Source of the DNA: Gemmatimonadota bacterium
GTDB lineage: Bacteria; Gemmatimonadota; Gemmatimonadetes; Gemmatimonadales; Gemmatimonadaceae
Direction: 5' to 3'
DNA: 64,000 bases
Assembly (NCBI GenBank): GCA_021413975.1
Contig: JAIOPJ010000029.1
Coordinates: 62,001-126,000, forward strand
Shown here: positions 17,307-24,265 of the stretch, piece after piece
Layout: each line of letters starts with the position of its first letter
Position numbering within the stretch: position 1 is the stretch's first letter
Notes under the pieces: model-generated
Databases searched by the model: none
What the model was told of the DNA's origin: nothing
The model's input: only the letters and a program-made list of their open reading frames with translations
Translations under genes and position numbers: made by a program

Positions 17307-17834
17307 ATGAGCCTCTCCTTCCTCTCCCGTCGTCTCCACCGCTGGGGGGCCATCACGATCGGCCTCCCGCTCCTCTGCGTCGTCACCTCGGGGCTGCTGC
17401 TCCAAGTGAAGAAGCAGTTCCCCTGGGTGCAGCCGCACGAGCAGCGCACCACGGTCTCCACGCCGGCCGTGGAGTGGGACCTGATCCTTGCGGCAGCGAA
17501 GGCGATGCCTCTCGCCGGCGTGCAGGGCTGGGAGGACATCGACCGCGTGGACGTGCGCCCGGGGAAGGGGATCATGAAGGTGATCACCACGTCGCGCTGG
17601 GAGACGCAGCTCGCGCTCGCCGATGGGGCGGTGCTGCAGGTCGCGTACCGGCGGTCGGACCTGATCGAGACGCTCCATGACGGGTCGTTCTTCGGGGACG
17701 CCGCGAAGCTCTGGATCTTCCTGCCGGCGGGGGTGGTGCTGTTCGCGCTCTGGATGACGGGGCTCTATCTCTGGGTGTTGCCGTGGTTGACCAAGAGGAA
17801 GCGTGCTCGACTGAAGATGAAGGCTGAAGGATGA
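17307..17834 (+). CDS. PepSY-associated membrane protein
   Basis: A 175-residue protein with the layout of single-unit PepSY-TM proteins. It has an N-terminal helix (about 12-33, WGAITIGLPLLCVVTSGLLL) preceded by the typical LHRW motif, a periplasmic PepSY-like domain of about 100 residues, and a C-terminal helix (about 140-160, FLPAGVVLFALWMTGLYLW). A basic tail follows. Such proteins occur with iron-uptake or ferric-reductase systems, but no such gene is adjacent here. It lies divergent from the AbgB-like gene. Its last codons run into the first arm of the large hairpin at 17818, so the C-terminal KMKAEG comes from repeat sequence. Confidence 0.83.
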   Translation: MSLSFLSRRLHRWGAITIGLPLLCVVTSGLLLQVKKQFPWVQPHEQRTTVSTPAVEWDLILAAAKAMPLAGVQGWEDIDRVDVRPGKGIMKVITTSRWETQLALADGAVLQVAYRRSDLIETLHDGSFFGDAAKLWIFLPAGVVLFALWMTGLYLWVLPWLTKRKRARLKMKAEG

Positions 17835-17892
17835 AGGCTGAAAGATGAACAACGCGCCGTTCATCTTCCATCCTTCATCCTTCAGCCTTCAG
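17818..17892. repeat. Long hairpin of GATGAAGG-type repeats, copy 1
   Basis: Left arm 17818-17850 and right arm 17859-17892 are reverse complements over about 33 bp with two or three mismatches, around the loop AACGCGCC. Each arm is made of repeated units of the type GAAGGCTGAAGGATGAAGG. It covers the stop of the PepSY gene and ends 33 bp before the D-aminoacylase start. A second hairpin of the same composition lies just after that gene (19512-19604). Possible roles are transcript stabilisation, termination without a T-run, or a REP-like mobile palindrome. Confidence 0.85.
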
Positions 17893-17925
17893 TCCCCGTA
17901 TCGTACCCTGACCCGGCCCATACAG

Positions 17926-19515
17926 ATGAGAGCGCTCCTTCTCCTCGCCATCGCCGCACCGCTCATGCTCGCCGCGCCAGGCGCGCACGCGCAGCAACCC
18001 GAATGGACCCTGCTCATTCGCGGCGGCACCGTCGTCGACGGCACCGGAGCCGCACGCTACGCCGCCGACATCGCCGTGCGCGGTGACCGGATCGTCGCCG
18101 TGTCGCGCACGCCGCTCGACGCCGCGCGCGCCGAACACGTGATCGACGCGCGCGGCCTCATCGTCGCACCGGGGTTCATCGACCTGCACGCGCATCTCGA
18201 GCCACTGCTCCGCATGCCCGACGCCAAGAGCGCCGTCACGCAGGGCATCACGCTCTCGCTCGGCGGCCCCGACGGCGGCGGCCCGTTCCCGCTCAAGCCC
18301 TATCTCGACAGCGCACAGCGGGCCGGGCTCGGCATGAACGTGGCGTATCTCGTCGGTCACAACGTCATCCGCCAGCGAGTGATGGGCACCGAGAACCGCG
18401 CCCCCACGCCCGATGAGTTGCAGCGCATGATCGGGATGGTGCGGCAGGGCATGGGCGAAGGGGCATTCGGCATCAGCACCGGACTGCGCTACGTGCCGGG
18501 CTTCTACTCCAAGACCGACGAGGTCGTCGCCCTCGCGCGCGCGGCCGCCGACTCGGGCGGCATCTATACATCGCACCTGCGCGAGGAAGGACTCGGACTG
18601 ATCGAAGGCGTCGCCGAGGCGATCACCATCGCGCGCGACGGTCGCATCCCGGTGGTGCTCACGCATCACAAGGCCGTGGGCCCGCCCATGTGGGGCAAGA
18701 GCGTGGAGACGCTGCGCATGGTCGACGAAGCGCGCGCCGCCGGTCTCGACGTGATGATCGACCAGTACCCGTACGTCGCGAGCCAGACCGGGCTCGGCGT
18801 CCTCATCCCGCCCTGGGCGCTCTCGGGCGGCACGCGCGCACTGCGCGAGCGGCTCGCCGACCCGGTGCTCCGCGACAGCATCGAGAAGGGCATCGTGCAC
18901 CTCCTCGAGACCGATCGCGGCGGCGGTGACACCAAGCGCGTGCAGTTCGGCTCGGTCGCGTGGGACCGCACCCTCGAAGGCAAGACGCTGTATGACTGGG
19001 CCGAGCGACGCGGTGTGGGGCACTCGATGCTCGCCGCGGCGAAGCTCGTGCTCGAGGGCGAGCTCAACGGCAGCGCGAGCATGGTCTACTTCATCATGGA
19101 CGAGGGCGACGTGCGCCGGATCATGGCGCACCCGCAGACGATGATCGCGAGCGACGGCAGCCTCACGCGCCCCGGCCAGGGCGTCCCGCACCCGAGGTCG
19201 TACGGCACCTTCCCGCGCGTGCTCGGCGAGTACGTGCGTGCACAGCATGTGCTCACGCTCGAACAGGCGGTGCGCAAGATGACGGGAATGCCCGCCGCGC
19301 GGCTCGGCCTGCAGGGCCAACGCGGCTGCGTGACCGTGGGCTGCTACGCCGACATCACGATCTTCGACGCCGCGACGGTGGGCAGTCCGGCGACCTTCGT
19401 GCAGCCACACCAGTACGCGACGGGGATCCCGTACGTGATCGTGAACGGGGTGGCGGTGGTGTCGCAGGGCGAGATGACCTCCGCCCGCCCGGGCCGAGCG
19501 CTCAGGAAGAGATGA
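17926..19515 (+). CDS. D-aminoacylase / N-acyl-D-amino-acid deacylase, secreted
   Basis: A 529-residue amidohydrolase-superfamily enzyme. After a signal peptide (cut near residue 23, AHAQ) come the metal-binding pair H88/H90 in GFIDLHAHLEP, the bridging-site region YTSHLREEG, VVLTHHKAVG, and the catalytic Asp in MIASDGSLTRPG with the PHPRSYGTFPRVLG loop typical of D-aminoacylases. It removes acyl groups from N-acyl-D-amino acids, such as those from peptidoglycan or D-peptide turnover. ATG 17926 is chosen because upstream codons are translations of the hairpin repeat. The C-terminal end also abuts a hairpin, so the whole gene is bracketed by the two repeats. Confidence 0.92.
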   Translation: MRALLLLAIAAPLMLAAPGAHAQQPEWTLLIRGGTVVDGTGAARYAADIAVRGDRIVAVSRTPLDAARAEHVIDARGLIVAPGFIDLHAHLEPLLRMPDAKSAVTQGITLSLGGPDGGGPFPLKPYLDSAQRAGLGMNVAYLVGHNVIRQRVMGTENRAPTPDELQRMIGMVRQGMGEGAFGISTGLRYVPGFYSKTDEVVALARAAADSGGIYTSHLREEGLGLIEGVAEAITIARDGRIPVVLTHHKAVGPPMWGKSVETLRMVDEARAAGLDVMIDQYPYVASQTGLGVLIPPWALSGGTRALRERLADPVLRDSIEKGIVHLLETDRGGGDTKRVQFGSVAWDRTLEGKTLYDWAERRGVGHSMLAAAKLVLEGELNGSASMVYFIMDEGDVRRIMAHPQTMIASDGSLTRPGQGVPHPRSYGTFPRVLGEYVRAQHVLTLEQAVRKMTGMPAARLGLQGQRGCVTVGCYADITIFDAATVGSPATFVQPHQYATGIPYVIVNGVAVVSQGEMTSARPGRALRKR

Positions 19516-19604
19516 AGGCTGGAGGCTGAAGGCCGAGAGATGGACGGCTTCGCGATTGACGATGCCGTGATCTTTCAACCTCCATCCTTCAGCCTTCATC
19601 CCAG
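19512..19604. repeat. Long hairpin of GATGAAGG-type repeats, copy 2
   Basis: The arms are about 19512-19549 and 19567-19604, with a loop of about 17 bp (CTTCGCGATTGACGATG). They pair imperfectly: the arms share GATGAAGGCTG and then diverge at scattered, often pyrimidine-for-pyrimidine positions. It is the same repeat family as the hairpin at 17818-17892, and it starts inside the last codons of the D-aminoacylase gene. The two hairpins are in matching positions on either side of that gene. Confidence 0.8.
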
Positions 19605-19920
19605 AGCTGGTGGCGGAAGGGTACCCAGTTCGTCGCCGCCTGAGCGGCTGGGCCCCTGCTCCTTCCCGACAGTGGACGGACCACTGCAGGTGTCGTTCTC
19701 ACGAGCGACTACGTACTCGGCCAGCGACCCCGTGTACGGCACAGTGGATCGAACTGCCGCTGTGCATTCCTTCCGACGGCGTCCCGCGGGAAGGATCCAT
19801 TCACGATTTGCGTCCGTCTCGTGAATGCAGGACGAATACTCACCTCTCCTCGGGGTGGCACAATGGCGATTTCCCTGACGTCAGTGTGCGGAGTGGCCTG
19901 CAACGGCAACTGCAACGGCG
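19605..19920. other. Intergenic stretch without recognisable gene
   Basis: About 315 bp between the hairpin after the D-aminoacylase and the first CACCGAGG palindrome. Short frames exist on both strands, but they lack ribosome-binding sites and domain-like composition. A small inverted element around 19781-19800 (CGTCCCGCGGGA) and an AT-richer part near 19805-19870 are all I can see. No RNA gene is recognised. Confidence 0.5.
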
Positions 19921-19988
19921 TTCACCACCGAGGGCACCGAGAACCGCTCTCGCGTCGTTCCCGGTGCCCTCGGTGCCTCGGTGGTGAA
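19921..19988. repeat. CACCGAGG palindrome, copy A
   Basis: A 68-bp inverted repeat: the left arm TTCACCACCGAGGGCACCGA and on to GAAC, the right arm GTTCCCGGTGCCCTCGGTGC and on to GGTGGTGAA, around a 12-bp loop. The left arm lacks one CACCGAGG unit relative to the right arm and to copy B (21529-21602). It lies 31 bp downstream of the CsbD stop. Copies A and B bracket the CsbD and toxin-antitoxin genes. Confidence 0.88.
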
Positions 19989-20019
19989 AAGCAGTTCGTC
20001 GTTCTCGCCACCGCCACCG

Positions 20020-20199
20020 TCACTCGCCGAGCGTCTCCTCGGCCTTCCCGACCACCTGCTTCGCCTTCCCCACCAGCTGATCGGCGACGCCATGCGCCTT
20101 GAGTTTCACATCGCCCGTCGCCTCACCAAGCTTCTCCTTCATCTTGCCCTTGATCTCGAGGACCTTGCCCTCGGCATTGTTCTTCGTGCTGTCCTTCAT
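20020..20199 (-). CDS. CsbD-family stress protein
   Basis: A 59-residue protein, too short for many gene callers, starting MKDSTKNNAEGKVLEIKGKM with GGAGG 5 bp upstream of ATG 20199. It has the CsbD pattern of repeated Lys/Glu/Gly-rich helical segments: GKVLEIKGKMKEKLGEATGD, then KAHGVADQLVGKAKQVVGKA, and a TLGE end. CsbD proteins are small, soluble, general-stress-induced proteins without known enzymatic activity. The gene lies divergent from the Phd/zeta pair across about 210 bp and is inside the interval bracketed by the two CACCGAGG palindromes. Confidence 0.9.
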   Translation of the reverse strand: MKDSTKNNAEGKVLEIKGKMKEKLGEATGDVKLKAHGVADQLVGKAKQVVGKAEETLGE

Positions 20200-20351
20200 A
20201 TTGCCTCCGCTCGTGGCGTTCTACGTGGGGTTGTCCGGGTCGGACACGGATGATGCGGGCCCCGCGCCGGCTGCCACAATCGCCCGTTCGGCGTAGAGCG
20301 TCCTCCCGCGCCATCACTCCACGGCGGGGTACGCCTGACCTTGCGGTCCGT

Positions 20352-20405
20352 GCCACTACCCAAAAAGAGCCATTTTGACTAATATGGACATTACAGCCCA
20401 GGAGA
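20352..20405 (+). promoter_or_regulatory. AT-rich promoter/operator region of the Phd/zeta operon
   Basis: An A/T-rich island in a GC-rich surround, directly upstream of the antitoxin gene. It contains TTGACT (20375-20380) and the short inverted repeat TAAT-N6-ATTA (20380-20393), followed by the ribosome-binding site GGAGAG. Antitoxins of the Phd family usually repress their own promoter at such palindromes. A matching -10 hexamer is not clear, so this is a candidate site only. Confidence 0.35.
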
Positions 20406-20412
20406 GTGCCAG

Positions 20413-20847
20413 ATGCCGAGCAAGCGCCGCAGGAGCGTCACCGGTCGCACGTCGAAGCTCTCGTCCCCCGCACGACCCAAGGCGGTCGCGGCAGGGGTGC
20501 GCGCGGAACCCGCGGCACCGCGGGCGTGGATGCGTCTCGCGAAGGTCTCCAGCACCGCGGCGAAGAACGACTTCGCGGGGCTGGTGCACCGCGTCGAACG
20601 CGGCTCGGCGACGGTCGTGATGCGCCATGACCGGCCCGCGGTCGTCATGCTCCCGCTGGAGGACTACGAGTCCCTCACTGGCGCCGATGCCCGACAGCTC
20701 GACGAGCTCACCGTCCGGTTTGACGCCGAGCTCGCCGCCATGAACGCGCCCGACGTCTGGCTTGGCACCAAGCAGGGCTTCATGGCGCGCCTCGACCGGC
20801 CGCCGGTGTCGCGGCAGAGGAAGGTTCGCGCCCGCGCGGGCTCCTGA
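20413..20847 (+). CDS. Phd/YefM-family antitoxin
   Basis: A 144-residue protein. The Phd core lies at about residues 43-95: KVSSTAAKNDFAGLVHRVER, then ATVVMRHDRPAVVMLPLEDYE. This fold binds operator DNA as a dimer. The C-terminal part (FDAELAAMNAPDVWLG and on) would be the toxin-binding tail. A basic 40-residue N-terminal extension (MPSKRRRSVTGRT) is unusual. It could be an artefact if the start is at Met40, but GGAGAG 6 bp before ATG 20413 favours the long form. The zeta-like kinase gene starts 3 bp after its stop, so the pair is an operon and a likely type II toxin-antitoxin module. Confidence 0.87.
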   Translation: MPSKRRRSVTGRTSKLSSPARPKAVAAGVRAEPAAPRAWMRLAKVSSTAAKNDFAGLVHRVERGSATVVMRHDRPAVVMLPLEDYESLTGADARQLDELTVRFDAELAAMNAPDVWLGTKQGFMARLDRPPVSRQRKVRARAGS

Positions 20848-20850
20848 CCG

Positions 20851-21486
20851 GTGGCCGCGCCCCGGCCGGAGATCCTCGTGGTCGCGGGCGTGAACGGCGC
20901 AGGCAAGAGCAGCGTGGCCGGCGCGCGCATGCGGAACGCCGGTGGCCGCTTCTACGACCCCGATCTCCACGCCCGTGAGCTCCGACTCGCGCAGCCCGGC
21001 CTCTCCGTCGAGGAGGCGAACGGGCAGGCGTGGCAGCGGGGTCGAGCCCTGCTCGAGCGCGCCATCAGCACCCGCGTGAACTTCGCGCTCGAGACGACCC
21101 TCGGCGGCACGACGATCCCCGAGCTCCTGAGGGGCGCGGCGGCCAGCCATGACGTACATGTCCTCTTCGTCGGGCTCGATTCACCCGAGCGCCACATCGC
21201 GCGCGTGGCCGCACGTGTCCGGTCCGGCGGGCATGACATCCCCGAGGCGAGGATCCGAGCACGCTTCACCTCCAGCCGGGCGAACCTGATCGGCCTCGTG
21301 CCCGTCCTCGCGTCGCTGCGGCTCTACGACAACAGCATCGAAGTCGCCTCAGGCGGGACCGAGGCACCACGTCCCGTCCGACTGCTGGAGATGGAGCACG
21401 GCGTGATCACGTTCGAGGCAGCACGGGGATCGATCCCGGCGTGGGCCAAGGCGATCGTACAGGCCGCGCGCGACCACGCGCGCTGA
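20851..21486 (+). CDS. Zeta-toxin-like P-loop kinase
   Basis: A 211-residue P-loop protein starting at GTG. It has a Walker A motif VNGAGKSS (near 13-20), an acidic segment YDPDLHARELR, NFALETTLGG (the zeta-type substrate-binding region), and the arginine-rich block ARVAARVRSGGHDIPEARIR with RFTSSRANL that is typical of the zeta/UDP-GlcNAc-kinase group. Zeta toxins phosphorylate UDP-N-acetylglucosamine and block peptidoglycan synthesis; that activity is inferred. It is paired with a Phd-type antitoxin rather than the usual epsilon protein. A DNA-end or other nucleotide-dependent role for this AAA-like family cannot be excluded. Confidence 0.85.
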   Translation: MAAPRPEILVVAGVNGAGKSSVAGARMRNAGGRFYDPDLHARELRLAQPGLSVEEANGQAWQRGRALLERAISTRVNFALETTLGGTTIPELLRGAAASHDVHVLFVGLDSPERHIARVAARVRSGGHDIPEARIRARFTSSRANLIGLVPVLASLRLYDNSIEVASGGTEAPRPVRLLEMEHGVITFEAARGSIPAWAKAIVQAARDHAR

Positions 21487-21528
21487 GGCGCGCGAATCGT
21501 TTCCGTGTTCGCGGTGACAGCAACGGCA

Positions 21529-21602
21529 TTCACCACCGAGGCACCGAGGGCACCGAGAACGGCTCAGGGGTTCTCGGTGCCCTCGGTGCCTCGGTGGTGC
21601 AA
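21529..21602. repeat. CACCGAGG palindrome, copy B
   Basis: A 74-bp, nearly perfect inverted repeat. The arms of about 32 bp run from TTCACCACCGAGGCACCGAG to GAAC and back, with a single-base difference near the outer end and the loop GGCTCAGGG. It starts 43 bp after the zeta gene. It matches copy A (19921-19988) base for base over most of each arm, and copy C (58688-58831) in the outer arms. Confidence 0.9.
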
Positions 21603-21633
21603 AGCCGTCAGCAGTTCACCGAACCAGCCCCCC

Positions 21634-24093
21634 TCACATACGAGGCTTCGGCGGCTTCACGAATTGATCCAGCCAACTCATCATCTCCGCCAGCGTATGC
21701 CCCACGCTCTCCCGCGCCGCGTACCCGTGCGCCTCGCCGGGCAGCTGCACGTACCGCACCGTCGCCCCATTCCCCTTGAGCGCCGCATACATGCGCTCCG
21801 ACTGGATCGGGAAGGTGCCGGTGTTGTTGTCGGCCATGCCGTGCACGAGCAGGATCGGCGTCTTGATGCTGTCGGCGTAGTTGAAGGGCGACATCTTCTC
21901 GTAGAGGTCCTGCGCCTGCCAGAAACTCCGCTCCTCGCCCTGGAAGCCGAAGGGCGTGAGCGTGCGGTTGTAGGCGCCCGATCGGGCGATGCCGGCGCGG
22001 AAGAGCCGGGTGTGCGCGAGCAGGTTGGCGGTCATGAACGCACCATATGAATGGCCACCCACGCCGATCCGGTCGCGGTCGGCGACGCCCATCCCCACGA
22101 TCTGGTCGATCGCCGCTTCGGCGCTCGCCACGAGTTGCTCCACGTAGGTGTCGTTCGGTTCCTTGCCGTCGGCGCCGATGATTGGCATGGTCGGGTCGTC
22201 CATCACGCCGTAGCCCTGCAACAGTGCGAAGAGGTGCGAGGGACCATTGGGCCGCGTGAAGCGGTAGGGTGAGCCCGTGACCTGTGAGGCGGCGTCCGCC
22301 GAGCCGAACTCGAGCGGGTAGGCCCAGAGGAGGAAGGGGAGCGCGCCGTCGCGCGCCTTGTCGTAGCCCGGCGGCAGGTAGACGGTCGCGTGCAGCGTGA
22401 CGCCGTCGCGGCGCTTGTAGCTCACGCGCTCGCTGCGCACGCCGGCGAACTCGGGGGCCGGGTCCTTGAACTGCGTGAGCTGCTGCGGTGCGATGCGGCG
22501 CACGAGATCGCGCTGCCAGAGGTTGGGCGGTTCGTTCACCGACTCGCGGCGCGTGAGGAGCCGCTCACCGCGATCGTCGAGCAGGTCGACGATGGTCTCA
22601 TAGTAGGGCGCGGTGGACTGGAAGGCGCGCGTGGACTGGCCGGTGGTGAGATCGAAGCGGTCGAGGAAGGGCCGATCGCCCTCGGGGCTCGCGCCATTGC
22701 CGCGCAGGAAGGTCGTCTTGCCGTCATTCAATAGATGCAGCACCGACTGCCCGCGCGCGTCGCGCCGCGTGACGAAGGTGCCGCGATCGCCGTAGCGGTC
22801 CTCGCTCGAGCGCTCCCAGAGGAGGCGCGGCGCGGCCTTGCCGCTCGGGTCGATCACCCAGGTGCGCGTCTTGCGCTGGCGGCCGTTGGCCTCGGTGGCG
22901 ATCGCGAGATCGTTGCGGCCCCAGACGATGCCGCGTGCGCGCCACTCGGTCTCCACGAGCGTCGCGGGCTCGCCGGTGAAAGGTGCCGCGAGTGCGAGGA
23001 TGCGATCGCGCTTGGGCACCTGCTTGGTGGGATCGCCGTTGTCGAGCGCTTCGATCCACGAGAGTGTGGCGGGCTGATCGGCGCGCCACTGCGGGTTGCG
23101 CGGGCCGGCCTGCGCGCCGTCGCTGCCCCAGGAGACGCGTTCGAGCAGCGGGCGCGACGCGAGGGTGCGCGCGACGCGGCCGTCGGGCGTCCAGACCTCG
23201 ATCTTCGTCGGGAAGAAGTTGAGCGGGACCGAGTACGAGAAGGGCTTGGCGAGCGTGGTGACGAGCATCCACTGCCCGTCGGGGCTCAGCGTGGCGCCGC
23301 TGATGATGGCGCTCGTGCCGATGTTCGTCACCGTGCCGTCGAGTGCGATGCGTGCGAGCTGGCTCGTGGCGTAGTGCGCGAAGATGGCTTCGTCGTACGG
23401 GCTCTTGAGCAGGTCCTGATAGGTGGCGGCACGATCGGCGCTGCCGGTGAGGGCTTCCTGGACGATCGGGCCCGTCGGGGTCTGCGGCGCGACGGGTTCT
23501 GCGCCGCGATCCGACGGAACGAGTGTGCAGATGAGGGCTTCGTCGCCGCTCCAGTCGCAGGGGGCGCCGAGTACGGCGTTGAGGCGGCGGGTGGAGAGCT
23601 GGCGTGCGCTCTTGGCGGCGAGGTCGCCGACCCAGAGTGTGAGTGCGTCGCTGGTGTTCACGACGAAGGCGAAGAGCTTGCCGTTGGGAGACCAGGTCGG
23701 CGTGCCCACGCCCGCGTCTGTCGGCAGCGCCATCGCGAGTGGTGTTGGTGCGCCGCCGGCGATGGGCATGATGGAGATGCCGCGGGCGGGGTTCTGGCGT
23801 GACGGACCGCTCGTGCGTGGGTCGAGGCGGATGCCGGCGACGCGGAACTCCGGGGCGGCGATCTCGCTGATGGGGGGGAGGCCCGGGCGCTCCAGAAGGA
23901 GGATCGCGGTGCGGTCGGGGCTCATGAGCGCCGTTGGCGTTGCCGGGGCGTCGAGGATGCGCTGGATGACGGCGGGGGGCTGGCGATATGCGGCCTGCGC
24001 CGATGCGAGCGTCGAGACGAGTGGCAGGAGCGCGATGGACCGGGCGAGCACACGCGCACCGACTGAACGGAGGGAAGGCCAGCGGAACGGCAT
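21634..24093 (-). CDS. Secreted S9-family prolyl-oligopeptidase-like peptidase
   Basis: An 819-residue serine peptidase with a signal peptide ending TLASAQ near residue 33. Residues about 90-560 make a beta-propeller with TolB-like repeats (TPTWSPNGKLFAFVV and similar) that gates substrate entry. The alpha/beta hydrolase domain carries Ser682 in GHSYGAF, Asp755 in HGMADNN and His789 in GEAHGY, the expected triad. It should cleave short peptides, often after proline or as a dipeptidyl/acylaminoacyl peptidase. ATG 24093 gives the signal peptide; longer frames run into divergent promoter sequence. It is divergent from the M20 peptidase at 24266. Confidence 0.92.
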   Translation of the reverse strand: MPFRWPSLRSVGARVLARSIALLPLVSTLASAQAAYRQPPAVIQRILDAPATPTALMSPDRTAILLLERPGLPPISEIAAPEFRVAGIRLDPRTSGPSRQNPARGISIMPIAGGAPTPLAMALPTDAGVGTPTWSPNGKLFAFVVNTSDALTLWVGDLAAKSARQLSTRRLNAVLGAPCDWSGDEALICTLVPSDRGAEPVAPQTPTGPIVQEALTGSADRAATYQDLLKSPYDEAIFAHYATSQLARIALDGTVTNIGTSAIISGATLSPDGQWMLVTTLAKPFSYSVPLNFFPTKIEVWTPDGRVARTLASRPLLERVSWGSDGAQAGPRNPQWRADQPATLSWIEALDNGDPTKQVPKRDRILALAAPFTGEPATLVETEWRARGIVWGRNDLAIATEANGRQRKTRTWVIDPSGKAAPRLLWERSSEDRYGDRGTFVTRRDARGQSVLHLLNDGKTTFLRGNGASPEGDRPFLDRFDLTTGQSTRAFQSTAPYYETIVDLLDDRGERLLTRRESVNEPPNLWQRDLVRRIAPQQLTQFKDPAPEFAGVRSERVSYKRRDGVTLHATVYLPPGYDKARDGALPFLLWAYPLEFGSADAASQVTGSPYRFTRPNGPSHLFALLQGYGVMDDPTMPIIGADGKEPNDTYVEQLVASAEAAIDQIVGMGVADRDRIGVGGHSYGAFMTANLLAHTRLFRAGIARSGAYNRTLTPFGFQGEERSFWQAQDLYEKMSPFNYADSIKTPILLVHGMADNNTGTFPIQSERMYAALKGNGATVRYVQLPGEAHGYAARESVGHTLAEMMSWLDQFVKPPKPRM

Positions 24094-24265
24094 CAGCGGA
24101 GGCTCCGGAGGGGGAGGGTACTGTCGGATCAGATGCGAGAGCAGTCGTGGTAATGTTGGCGCCCGCGCGGACTTGGCACCAGCGGGTCGGAGGGACCGGA
24201 CGCCTTTGGCTCGCCGTCCCCCGCGCTCAGAGCCCATCTTTGAGGCACCGCCATCCCGGAGTTCC

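Noticed and set aside
17845-17925. N-terminal extension of the D-aminoacylase
   Set aside because: It translates the hairpin arm (PFIFHPSSFSLQ-type peptide). The signal peptide starts at ATG 17926.
19605-19920. Possible small genes or an RNA gene between the D-aminoacylase and CsbD
   Set aside because: No ribosome-binding sites, no domain-like protein and no tRNA- or riboswitch-like fold that I could recognise.
19921-21602. CRISPR-like reading of the CACCGAGG units
   Set aside because: The units are inverted pairs at two places 1.5 kb apart with genes between. There is no series of equal repeats and spacers and no cas gene.
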